Assembly (NCBI GenBank): GCA_965238125.1
Contig: OZ250179.1
Span: forward strand, 1,178,001 to 1,242,000
Direction: 5' to 3'
DNA from: UBA6623 sp965238125
GTDB taxonomy: Bacteria; Acidobacteriota; Terriglobia; Bryobacterales; UBA6623
Length of the DNA: 64,000 bases
Part shown: piece by piece, positions 47,195-55,405 of the stretch
How the letters are laid out: every line of letters begins with the position of its first letter
Numbering within the stretch: the first letter of the stretch is position 1
Made by a program: the position numbers and the translations under genes
Notes under the pieces: generated by a model
Databases searched by the model: none
What the model was told of the DNA's origin: nothing
The model's input: the letters and a program-made list of their open reading frames with translations, nothing else

Positions 47195-48868
47195 TCACGG
47201 TTCCCGATAGTAGCCGGTTCGTTCCCCCGCGGGAACCGCCGTATACCGGTCCCTCTCACCCGCGCGCTGATACCAGTAGGCTACCGCGTCGTAAAGGCAG
47301 GCGTTGCCGTCACCCCACAGGTTCCCTTTGTACTTTTCGATCACGCCCATGAACGACTCCAGGAACGGTATGTTGTCGGCGATGTGAAACCGGTTTACCG
47401 AGGTGTGGCCGTTGCCGTCCAATTCGACATAGGGTTGAGAGGCAAAGGGGCTATCGAACATCGGGAAGGGCGCTTCCGCCGACCAGGCATAACCGATGTA
47501 GTCTTCGCTTCCCGTGCCGAAGGTGGATGGAAACTTCTCTCCATCCACATAGAACTTTTCATCGCCCTCTCCCCACCACCAGTCGATTGTCTTTCGATCC
47601 CATTGTCCGTACCACCACAGTTCGGCTTCTTTGTCCGGCTTCCTCCAGGGATTCCAGACATGCAGGGCCAGGCCGACGTACCGGCCCTCTCCCTCCGTGA
47701 TCAGAAAGGGCCAGTCGATGGAGCGGCCCTTCGATTGGGACTCATCCAGGAAAACGTCGCGATGCCACTTGGCGTGGAAGCGTAGGAGTTGCGCGGGCGG
47801 CTTTTTCAGAGGCGCGGTTGTCACCTGAAACTCGACGGTGACCGAGCGTTCGCCGTCGTTGACCAACTCCACCCGGGCGCTCTCGAACGGCATGTACCAA
47901 TGGGAGTAGAGGGACTCGTCCGTCATCCCCAGGGGAAGGGTGCGATACCGGTTGACGCCGGGCGCCGTACCGAAGAAGTCGCCCAGCGGAGACCACACGT
48001 CGGCTTCCTTGGCGCCGTCCCATTTGATGCTGAGAGCCAGATCGCGCAAGAGCTTCCGGTTCTCCGACGGCGTACCAAGCGGCGGCCTGACTACGATGGC
48101 CGTAATCGCACCGGGCTGCTCGTAACGGCAGACCGCGGCCGTTGTTCCCGGTGCGGCCGTCACCTTGTACACCTTCGTCTCCTCGTTCGGGCGCCCGTGC
48201 CGACGACTCCCTCGCTGATACAGCAAGCGGTCCGCTTCAGCCAAGGCGACGGCGGCCCGCCGGTCGTAGGTTCCGGTAAACACCGGCAATCCGGTGCCCT
48301 TGGGAAACGTCGTATAGGTGATGTGATAGTAGCGTCCCCAACCGGGCTCCAACACGACTTTGCAGTGTTTGTTGTAGGGGATGGGGATGAAGCGATTTCG
48401 TCCTCGTGAAAGCGTGTAGACCAAGCTGGGGAAGTTCATCCTCAAACCGAACTCGCCGAACCGCTCATAGAAATCGCGGAACGGCATGTCGACAGCCGGC
48501 TCTTCCTGGTGATCGATGAAAATGCGGATCTTGCCGACGTCAGCTCTAGCCGACCAAACGCGCCAGATCACACCGGGCCCATCGGCTTCAAAGGCCACGA
48601 TGCCCTCGCCTTCCTTGCGAATGAAGCCGTTGCCGTCGCGGTTGGCCGACCAGTCCGTGTAGCGGTCGTTTTGGGCATCATATTCGGCGCCGCGGTCGTA
48701 ACTTGAGAAACTTCCCGATTTCTCACCTTTCCGGGGAGGAGTTGCCAAATATTCCAAGTCATAGACGCGATGAACGAGGTCTTGGTAGGTCAGGGTATCT
48801 TGTGCGGGCGCCGGCTCGCCCAGGCTGAACAGTGCTATCAAGAGTGCGCAAAGTTGTTGTCTTTTCAT
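47195..48868 (-). CDS. DUF2961 domain protein, secreted
   Basis: A 557-residue protein with a signal peptide (MKRQQLCALLIALFSLGEPA). Family features include YDRGAEYDAQNDRYTDWSAN, GPGVIWRVWSARADVGKIRI, GEGDEKFYVDGEKFPSTFGT and GSEDYIGYAWSAEAPFPMF, ordered as in DUF2961, a viral-jelly-roll-like glycoside hydrolase family (GH172 members act on fructans and arabinans). The start at 48868 is backed by GGAGAAA. It probably degrades an external polysaccharide and pairs logically with the window's sugar-acid and esterase genes. Confidence 0.88.
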   Translation of the reverse strand: MKRQQLCALLIALFSLGEPAPAQDTLTYQDLVHRVYDLEYLATPPRKGEKSGSFSSYDRGAEYDAQNDRYTDWSANRDGNGFIRKEGEGIVAFEADGPGVIWRVWSARADVGKIRIFIDHQEEPAVDMPFRDFYERFGEFGLRMNFPSLVYTLSRGRNRFIPIPYNKHCKVVLEPGWGRYYHITYTTFPKGTGLPVFTGTYDRRAAVALAEADRLLYQRGSRRHGRPNEETKVYKVTAAPGTTAAVCRYEQPGAITAIVVRPPLGTPSENRKLLRDLALSIKWDGAKEADVWSPLGDFFGTAPGVNRYRTLPLGMTDESLYSHWYMPFESARVELVNDGERSVTVEFQVTTAPLKKPPAQLLRFHAKWHRDVFLDESQSKGRSIDWPFLITEGEGRYVGLALHVWNPWRKPDKEAELWWYGQWDRKTIDWWWGEGDEKFYVDGEKFPSTFGTGSEDYIGYAWSAEAPFPMFDSPFASQPYVELDGNGHTSVNRFHIADNIPFLESFMGVIEKYKGNLWGDGNACLYDAVAYWYQRAGERDRYTAVPAGERTGYYREP

Positions 48869-49552
48869 CTGTGTTTCTCCGCGGCGGGTCGGCTGCGGTC
48901 CCGAGTATAGGGCATGGGGCGGGCTCGGCGGCGGATCGAAGCGTGCCGAAGGTCCGAGCGACCGCGAGGACGCTTCATGGATGGCCCCGATCTCCCTCGC
49001 GGATCTCGCCTTGTGTCGCGAGGGTCGCAGCGTGCCGGAGTGTACTCGGACTCGGGCTGAACGCCCCGCGTCATGTGGTTCCAAGATATTGATACCAAGA
49101 AGGATACCTCCATCTTGGGTTCGTTTCGCAATAGTGGTTCGAGGCTGGGTTGGGATGCCGGGGTAGAGGTCGCCTGAACGGCCGTGGGGCGCGCGGCGGG
49201 CGCGGGGGCCGTGAGTGCCGGCGGCAGTTTCAGCAAGAAGGGGCCTGCAACGAGTCTCGACCTGCCGGCTCGGGTGTCGGTTTGGCGTTGATTCTCGCCC
49301 CTTGAGAGGGACCGGCCGATGTGGAGGGATTCTCTTAACATGTTGATATCACGGTGGATAGAATCATCTTGGCTTCGTTTCGTAGAATTCGTTTCGCCGA
49401 ATTTGGTGGGCTGCGCTTCGGTGGATTTTTTCTTTCCCCTGCTTGCCGCTGACGGTCCTGGATTTGGGGGGCTCAGGATAACGGGCTTGTCAAGCCGGTT
49501 TTGGCCGCGGTAAGAACGGGTGCGTCGGACCGGGTCAGGGCGAGTTCGAGAG

Positions 49553-49586
49553 GTGGGCACGATCGTGTGTCCACGATCGTGCCCAC
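49553..49586 (+). repeat. Perfect 15-bp hairpin
   Basis: GTGGGCACGATCGTG, a TGTC loop, and the exact complement. It lacks a T tract, so it is REP-like and not a terminator. Confidence 0.75.
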
Positions 49587-49605
49587 CGGCCCGCCCCAGG
49601 CCCCC

Positions 49606-49629
49606 GAACGACCGGCTTGCCGGTCGTTC
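49606..49629 (+). repeat. Perfect 11-bp hairpin
   Basis: GAACGACCGGC, a TT loop, and the exact complement, 19 bp after the previous hairpin. Confidence 0.7.
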
Positions 49630-49768
49630 GCCCAGGAGGGAGGTTGTGGGTTGGGACTGAGTACCGGCCCTTACGGACCGGCCTGGTATTAATTCCAGCC
49701 GCGCGAAATCTGCGTAGACGCTGTTGGGGGACTTTCTATTGCGGCGCTTGTTCGGGCGCGCAGGGTGA

Positions 49769-49801
49769 AGATTCTTTATTCGGGAGCTGTCCCCGATCTC
49801 C
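49769..49801 (+). repeat. Direct repeat flanking the toxin-antitoxin pair, left copy
   Basis: AGATTCTTTATTCGGGA followed by a short spacer and CCCCGATCTCC. The right copy lies at 51684-51717 in the same orientation. Confidence 0.75.
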
Positions 49802-49932
49802 GGGGTTTGGGCTCCGTCCCCGATCTCACCCCCCGAACTCCCCCCCCCGAACTCCCCCCCGAACGCCCCGCGCTTAGGAGGGGCCGGACGCTCGATGCGC
49901 GGAGGCCTTAGAATAGTGGCGAGCCGACGACA

Positions 49933-51126
49933 ATGACGGTGAATTCGGATATCTTGGAATGGGCCCGGGAGACAGCCGGTCTCTCCCCTAGTCAGGCTGC
50001 CGAAAAACTCGGGTTCAAGGATCGCAAGCAGCGATCCGCAGTGGACCGCTTGACAGCTCTAGAGGGTGGCGACGATGAGCCCTCACGAAGCGTACTGCGG
50101 AGAATGGCGAAAGCCTATCGTAGATCGCTGCTCGTTTTCTATCTTGAGAAGCCGCCTAGGAAAGGTGATCGAGGCGAGGATTTTCGGACTGTTCGAGGAG
50201 CAGAGCCGCCCCTTTACGACCCGTTGCTTGACGCCCTAATTCGAGACATCCGTAGTCGGCAGGGGATAGTCAGAAGTCTTCTTGAAGAGGAAAATGCTGA
50301 GCCCCTGGATTTTGTGGGCTCCGCAAGTGTCGACACTCCAGTCGAGCAGCTCGTGAAGGAGATTCCTGAGCGGCTCAAGTTCTCTCTCCAAGACTTCCGT
50401 CGACAGTCGTCTGCCGAACAGGCCTTCACCTATCTTCGGGAGAAGCTAGCGGCGTCTGACGTCTTCTTGGTGCTTCTCGGCAATCTGGGCAGTCATCACA
50501 CGAACATCGCCGTAGAGACCTTTCGCGGGTTTGCGGTTGCAGACCCGATCGCTCCCTTCATCGTTGTGAATGATCAGGATGCCAAGGTGGCGTTGTCCTT
50601 CACGGCGTTGCACGAGGCCGTTCATTTGTGGCTGGGCAACACCGGCGTCAGCAGTACAAGTACCGATGCACAAATCGAGAGATACTGCAATGACGTAGCT
50701 GGAGAGATCCTTCTACCACGATCAGAGATCCAGGAACTCGCTCATCTTGACGGAGCGCCGTTCGAGGAGGCCGTTGAAGAGATCTCCCAGTTTGCTCGAC
50801 CGCGAAACCTGAGCCGGGCGATGGTTGGCTACAAGCTTCTGCGATCCGGGGTTATTGACGTGACGGCCTGGAGAGACCTCGGCGCGCGGTTCAAGCAGGA
50901 ATGGCTCGCGTTTAGAAGAAAACGGTCTGAGGAAGCCCAAAGCGAGGGCGGCCCTAGCTATTACGTCCTCAAAAGACATCGACTGGGGTACGCCCTGCTG
51001 GGCCTAGTGGAGCGCTCCCTAACAGAGGGCGTAATCTCACACACCAAGGCCGCGCAGGTTCTAGGGGTAAAGCCAAGGAATATAGATCCACTGCTCCACG
51101 GAAGTTCTGCCCGCGGAGGGCGCTAA
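49933..51126 (+). CDS. XRE-HTH and ImmA/IrrE metallopeptidase fusion
   Basis: A 397-residue protein. Residues about 5-65 form an XRE-like HTH (WARETAGLSPSQAAEKLGFK). The ImmA/IrrE domain (about 165-280) shows FTALHEAVHLWLGNTG (HExxH) and IERYCNDVAGEILLPRSE with the downstream glutamate. Codon use is less GC-rich than in neighbouring genes. The next gene starts with the base after its stop, forming the common ImmA-DUF4411 pair. It probably controls its own promoter and the DUF4411 partner. The pair sits between direct repeats, so it may have moved as a unit. Confidence 0.88.
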   Translation: MTVNSDILEWARETAGLSPSQAAEKLGFKDRKQRSAVDRLTALEGGDDEPSRSVLRRMAKAYRRSLLVFYLEKPPRKGDRGEDFRTVRGAEPPLYDPLLDALIRDIRSRQGIVRSLLEEENAEPLDFVGSASVDTPVEQLVKEIPERLKFSLQDFRRQSSAEQAFTYLREKLAASDVFLVLLGNLGSHHTNIAVETFRGFAVADPIAPFIVVNDQDAKVALSFTALHEAVHLWLGNTGVSSTSTDAQIERYCNDVAGEILLPRSEIQELAHLDGAPFEEAVEEISQFARPRNLSRAMVGYKLLRSGVIDVTAWRDLGARFKQEWLAFRRKRSEEAQSEGGPSYYVLKRHRLGYALLGLVERSLTEGVISHTKAAQVLGVKPRNIDPLLHGSSARGGR

Positions 51127-51630
51127 GTGCTGTACCTCCTCGATGCGAGCGTGTTGATCACAGCTAACAACACGTACTATGAGATTGAACAAGTCCCCGA
51201 GTACTGGAGCTGGATACAGCATCAAGGCGAGTCTGGCAACGTAAAGATTCCCTTGGAGATCCTGGAGGAAATCCAGCCTGGGAAGGAGAACGATAGCCTC
51301 CTAGATTGGATCAACGATCCGAAGAACGAGCAAGCTCTGCTGTTGGGCGAAGGTGTAGATACAGAGTTGGTGCAGACCGTGGTCTCGGACGGGTATGCTG
51401 ATGACCTCACAGATGACGAACTGGAGACAGTGGGTCGAGATCCCTTTCTGATCGCTTACGCCCTGAGGGATAGGGCGGGAAGGTGCGTTGTAACCTCGGA
51501 AGTTTCAAAGCCGCGAAAGCAGCGGCAGAACAGACACGTTCCAGACGTATGCAGGACGTTGAGGGTGACATGCTGTGACCCGTTTGAGATGAATCGCGCT
51601 CTTGGCTTTAGCACCAGCTGGAGCCGGTGA
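51127..51630 (+). CDS. DUF4411 PIN-like domain protein, probable toxin
   Basis: A 167-residue protein with a GTG start immediately after the ImmA gene's stop. It carries PIN-like acids in LYLLDASVLITANNTYYE, IPLEILEEIQ, VGRDPFLIAYALRDRAGRCV and VTSEVSKPRK, then VPDVCRTLRVTCCDPFEMNR, as in DUF4411. Members are predicted RNases of toxin-antitoxin or mobile modules paired with ImmA/XRE proteins. Confidence 0.85.
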   Translation: MLYLLDASVLITANNTYYEIEQVPEYWSWIQHQGESGNVKIPLEILEEIQPGKENDSLLDWINDPKNEQALLLGEGVDTELVQTVVSDGYADDLTDDELETVGRDPFLIAYALRDRAGRCVVTSEVSKPRKQRQNRHVPDVCRTLRVTCCDPFEMNRALGFSTSWSR

Positions 51631-51971
51631 CAAGATGCAATCCCGACGGGAAAGTCCGCCGTTTTCGCGGACGCGTCGGTAAAAGATTCTTTATTCGGGA
51701 CTGTGTCCCCGATCTCCCCACCGATCTCCCGCCGATATCACACTTGCGCTGAAAATACTACCACGCGAGGCAGCTTTCGTTCAAATCGTGATACCACCAA
51801 CCGTCCCGCACCGCTGTCCGATCGGCTCTCGGTTTCCCTCTTGACCCCCTTTTCTCGAGGTACGATTGGGGAAAGACAAACGCGCGTTACATCACGCTCG
51901 GTGGACGCAATCTCGTGACCTGCCCTTTGGATGTGGCTCAACGGACGCCTCCGAGCCTTGGCTATCCGTGA
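51631..51971 (+). other. Intergenic between toxin pair and enolase-superfamily gene
   Basis: Contains the right-hand direct repeat; otherwise I see nothing recognisable. Confidence 0.5.
51684..51717 (+). repeat. Direct repeat flanking the toxin-antitoxin pair, right copy
   Basis: AGATTCTTTATTCGGGA (51684-51700) and CCCCGATCTCC (51707-51717), matching the left copy except for small changes in the spacer. Confidence 0.75.
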
Positions 51972-53198
51972 TTACCACGCCGCCACGGAGCCATCCTCAT
52001 GAAAAACCCTCGCCATCGGCCGCGTGCCTTGGAAGGGGTTTTTGGCTAGGGCGGTTTCGTCTATTTCGAATCCTAGGCCGGGTTTTTCGGGCAACGGAAA
52101 ATAACCGTCGACCATTCGCATGGCGGGGAAGCCGAGCCAGTCTTCCCAGAGTTTTTCCTTGAATGTCGGCTCGATTCCGGAGCAGATTTCCTGCACTAGA
52201 AAATTGGGCATGGCGGCGTCGACGTGTAATGTGGCCATGCCGGCGATGGGGCCTTCGCAGGCGTGGGGGGCCATCAGGCAGCCGGAGGCTTCGGCCATGG
52301 CTCCGACTTTCCACAGCGCCGTGAGGCCGCCGACGTGGGCGAGGTCGCATTGCAGAATGTCGACTGTGCCGTCCTCGAGCAGTTGTTGGGTCGAGTAGTG
52401 CGCGACGAGGCGTTCGCCGGTGGCGATGGGAGTGGTGGTGCGGCGCGCGATGCGGCGCATGGCCTTGTAGTTTTCCGGCGGACAGGGCTCTTCGATGAAC
52501 ATGAGATTCAACGGTTCGATTTCTCTGCAAAGGATGGTCGCGACGGTCGGGCTGGTTTTGGCGTGGAAGTCGATGCCGATGTCGATCTTGTCGCCCAGTC
52601 CTTCGCGCAGCGCGGCCATATGCTTCACGGCGGCGTTGATGGTTTCGTTGGTTTCGATCCATTCGTAATAGCCGGGGATGCCGCTCTTGAAAGCGGTGAC
52701 GCCGAGCTGCTCGGCGGACTCGCGGAGAGCGGCGAGTTCTTCCTTCGTTCCGGCGCGGGCGTGATAGTAGCCGCGCACGCCACGGGGATCGACGGGGCCG
52801 CCGAGCAGACGGTAGACGGGCTGGCCGAGCACCTTGCTGCGGATGTCCCATAGGGCTTGGTCGATGCCGGCGATGGCCGAGCCGAGGATGGGGCCGGCGC
52901 GGTAGAAGGCGTGGATATACATGTCCTGCCAGATGTGCTCGACGCGCATGGGGTCTTGGCCGAGGTAGAAGTCCTTGAGGTCGTCGAGAGCGGCCATGGC
53001 GGAGCCGGCTTTGCCTTCGAGCGTGGCCTCGCCCCAGCCGACGACGCCGGCGTCGGTTTCGAGCTTGATGAAGACATAGGGGCGGTCGGAATCGTCTTCC
53101 CAGGTAACGCCGAAGGTTTTCATACCAGTGATCTTGATTTTTCCCGGCGCGGGCGGCAGCGCTGAAGCCAAGGCGGGCGGGATCATGGCACCGAGCAC
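51972..53198 (-). CDS. Enolase-superfamily protein, D-galactonate-dehydratase-like; Tat leader broken
   Basis: From a GTG at 53198 the protein has 408 residues. Metal and acid/base residues match the galactonate/mannonate dehydratase group: GIDFHAKTS (D and H), MFIEEPCPPEN, IATGERLVAHY and MAPHACEGPIAG. Upstream in the same frame lies ATG at 53288 with MNR-stop-QFFGGALLAGAVA: one CGA to TGA change (53277-53279) has destroyed the second arginine of a twin-arginine signal. That ATG overlaps the preceding gene's stop as ATGA. As assembled, export and perhaps expression are lost. The natural product would be an exported or lipid-anchored sugar-acid dehydratase. Confidence 0.85.
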   Translation of the reverse strand: MLGAMIPPALASALPPAPGKIKITGMKTFGVTWEDDSDRPYVFIKLETDAGVVGWGEATLEGKAGSAMAALDDLKDFYLGQDPMRVEHIWQDMYIHAFYRAGPILGSAIAGIDQALWDIRSKVLGQPVYRLLGGPVDPRGVRGYYHARAGTKEELAALRESAEQLGVTAFKSGIPGYYEWIETNETINAAVKHMAALREGLGDKIDIGIDFHAKTSPTVATILCREIEPLNLMFIEEPCPPENYKAMRRIARRTTTPIATGERLVAHYSTQQLLEDGTVDILQCDLAHVGGLTALWKVGAMAEASGCLMAPHACEGPIAGMATLHVDAAMPNFLVQEICSGIEPTFKEKLWEDWLGFPAMRMVDGYFPLPEKPGLGFEIDETALAKNPFQGTRPMARVFHEDGSVAAW

Positions 53199-53284
53199 AG
53201 GCGAACAAGCGCAGTCAGCCGTGTTAGCTTTGGAGCGGGCAACGGCGCCGGCGAGTAGAGCGCCGCCGAAGAACTGTCAACGAT

Positions 53285-54445
53285 TCATGCGGTTACCTCG
53301 TATTGTTCAAGCGCGTCCTCGTCAATTTCGATGCCCAGGCCGGGGCCGGTGGGCAGATTTAGAAAGCCGTCAACAGGCCGCTCGAGCGCGCTGCCGCCGA
53401 CAAGCTCCCGGCGCATCTTGCGATCGGCGTCGTCGGGCGGGAAGGGAACTTCCAACATCACGAAATTCGGCGTCGAGGCCGCGATCTGCAAACCCGCCGC
53501 CGTCGCGATCGGCCCCCCGCGATTCGCCGGTGCGATGGCGACATAGTATGCCTCGGCGAGCGCCGCCGCGCGACGGGTCGAGCTGATGCCCTGTAGCGCG
53601 ATGTCGGGCCGCAGGACGTCGATGGCTTCCATCCGCAGCAAGTCCTGAAACCTGGCGTTGTCGCTGATCGTCCGACCCCAGCCGACCGGCGTGGCCGACT
53701 CTCCCGAGATTTTCCGTAGCGCCTCTTCGCTGGTTTCCGAGGTCGGCTCGTCGATCCAAAGCAGACGAAACTTTTCGAAGCGCGCGGCGAGGCCGGCGGC
53801 CTCGGCGGCTGTGGTGAGGCCCGCGCAGTCAAGGACGAGGTCGTCGGCCCCGGCATCGCGAAGTCTTTCGGCCAAGTCGAGCGTCTCGGTGTAGAACTGT
53901 CGACCGCGCACCGGGCTGCTCGGGACTTGCACCGGAAGCGAGAAAGCCCGAAAACCGGCCTCGCGCGCTCGGTCGAGCGAGGCCCTTAACTCCGCGAACG
54001 ACGCACCCGCCAGCGGAGCGTACCCCCGCGCCTTATCGCGCGTGCGCCCGCTGAGGACTTGATAGATGGGGGCGCCAGCGATCTTGCCCTTGATGTCGAG
54101 CAAGGCGATATCGATCGCCGCTCGCACCTCCGCCGGAAGATCTCCCAACAACCGCCGAACGGCCTCTCCCGCCAAAGCGTCGAGTCCCAACACCCGTTTG
54201 CGGGCAGCCTGCACGTGCGCAAGGGCCGTCGCCGGATCAGGCCGCGCGTGGGTTTCGCCATACCCCACCGCTCCCTGGTCGGTTTCGACGCGAACGACCA
54301 CGTAAGTCGCACCGCCCGCCGGCTCGCGCACGGCCCGGGCGGTCAGGTCGGTAATCGCTACATCGGGCTTCGCGGCCGGCGACGGCGCGGGACGAGCCGC
54401 CATTGCGGCCAGTTTCAAGCGTCTCGCGGTGCGAACGTTTGACAT
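53285..54445 (-). CDS. Enolase-superfamily protein with atypical active site
   Basis: A 386-residue protein with the N-terminal capping domain (VVVRVETDQGAVGYGETHA, IDIALLDIKGKIAGAPIYQ) and barrel of the MR/MLE group. The expected KxK lysines are replaced (FSLPVQVP), the first ligand motif reads LVLDCAGL, the second WIDEPTSE, and the third position gives VGWGRT where an acidic residue is usual. So metal binding may be incomplete and the protein may not be a normal dehydratase or racemase. Coupled by ATGA to the intact-site paralog downstream, suggesting a heteromeric or regulatory partner. Confidence 0.8.
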   Translation of the reverse strand: MSNVRTARRLKLAAMAARPAPSPAAKPDVAITDLTARAVREPAGGATYVVVRVETDQGAVGYGETHARPDPATALAHVQAARKRVLGLDALAGEAVRRLLGDLPAEVRAAIDIALLDIKGKIAGAPIYQVLSGRTRDKARGYAPLAGASFAELRASLDRAREAGFRAFSLPVQVPSSPVRGRQFYTETLDLAERLRDAGADDLVLDCAGLTTAAEAAGLAARFEKFRLLWIDEPTSETSEEALRKISGESATPVGWGRTISDNARFQDLLRMEAIDVLRPDIALQGISSTRRAAALAEAYYVAIAPANRGGPIATAAGLQIAASTPNFVMLEVPFPPDDADRKMRRELVGGSALERPVDGFLNLPTGPGLGIEIDEDALEQYEVTA

Positions 54446-54516
54446 GGGTTTTTCCTTCGAGTCGGTTGATGAGCGGCCGTCAAGAGATGGGGACGAACAG
54501 CCTCGACGAACCGCTC

Positions 54517-54670
54517 TATAATACCGCCATGAAAATAGGTGCCGACGGGCCGAAGGGTCGGGCGGGAGGTTCCCGCCGCCCTTTCAGGGCTCGCTCGGGT
54601 GGGGATTCCACCCAGGGTTCCGCCGTTCCGGCTCCACCCTGGGCTATATTCCCGCCGCCGCTTCGCGGCT
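54517..54670 (+). repeat. Interspersed repeat family C, copy c
   Basis: From TATAATACCGCCATGAAAAT through GGTTCCCGCCGCCCTTTCAG, CCCAGGGTTCCGC and GGCTCCACCCTGGGCTAT to CGCCGCTTCGCGGCT. Its right edge coincides with the stop of the small Tat-leader frame. Confidence 0.78.
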
Positions 54671-54843
54671 CAGGATGTTCGCAGGTTGCGGACGGCACAC
54701 CGCCCTGGCAACGTTCCCACCGTTGGCCCCCGCTTGATTGCGATGTAAGGAGTGCCGGGGAAGAGACTTGGCAGGCCGCCACCGAGGGTAGCGATCCCGG
54801 CGGCGCCGATGTCCTTGAGAAAGTTTCTTCGGGGGTAGGGCAT
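54670..54843 (-). pseudogene. Orphan twin-arginine leader, gene lost
   Basis: A 57-codon frame beginning MPYPRRNFLKDIGAAGIATL, then GGGLPSLFPG, a clear Tat signal (RRNFLK) with hydrophobic core and Pro/Gly end. GGAG seven bases upstream supports the start. After about 37 codons the sequence loses meaning and stops at the edge of repeat family C, so the mature protein was probably deleted when the repeat or IS element arrived. Confidence 0.6.
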
Positions 54844-54967
54844 GGGTTAACTCCGCGTCGGGGTTGCCGGTTTGAATGGTAACGCCAATGGTGGGCGGGC
54901 GGCAAGGGGGAGCCGACGCTTCCGTGACAAATCTCCGCGACACGGGGTGTGGCGCGCGTTCGCTTGG

Positions 54968-55405
54968 CCCGTCGCTTGCGCTCTGGGCTTCCATGAGAGG
55001 TGGGTCGCTTGTCAAGGGCGGTCGTTGGGAGGCGTTGGTCGGTTTGTCGGATCCGGCCCGGGTCCTCATGCCTTGCGGCGCGTTGAGGACCGGGCTTCCA
55101 TTCGCAGTGTTATCGGTCTCGTTGTTGACCTCTGCTGGTTGGGGTCCGGTCTTTCGGCGCTGCTCTCTCTGTTGCGGCTTCGACCCATCCTCGAAAGAAT
55201 CGGCCTGCCTGCCCAGAGCCCGCAGTCACCGTGACACGATCTCGATTCTCCGCCGCGGCCTCGCTTCGTCCGCCCAATCCCCTACTCCCTTCCTTTCAAC
55301 AGGAATCTTCTTGCCGCCGAGTCCCCGTTAGGGGGCTCGCGGATGTCCTCATCACGTTGCTTCATCCGAAACCGTTGCCGCCGACTGCGCCTCATCGTCC
55401 CTGCC
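54968..55405 (-). ncRNA. Candidate bridge/seek RNA region, copy 2
   Basis: The non-coding 3' part of the second IS110-type element, essentially the same sequence as 42604-43041. RNA limits not determined. Confidence 0.35.

Larger units (their letters stand above)
48869..49932 (+). other. Long intergenic region with repeats and hairpins
   Basis: About 1 kb without a gene. Two diverged 50-bp units share GGATA and CATCTTGG-TTCGTTTCG (about 49099-49130 and 49354-49386). Two strong hairpins follow at 49553-49586 and 49606-49629, then a C-rich stretch (49821-49861) and the direct repeat at 49769. Confidence 0.55.

Noticed and set aside
49821..49861. G-quadruplex or replication origin in the C-rich tract
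   Set aside because: It is a short run of imperfect CCCCCCGAACT units without origin boxes; nothing supports a specific role.
53277..53279. TGA as selenocysteine
   Set aside because: The codon sits in the Tat motif where arginine is expected, not at a redox site, and no SECIS-like hairpin was seen just downstream.
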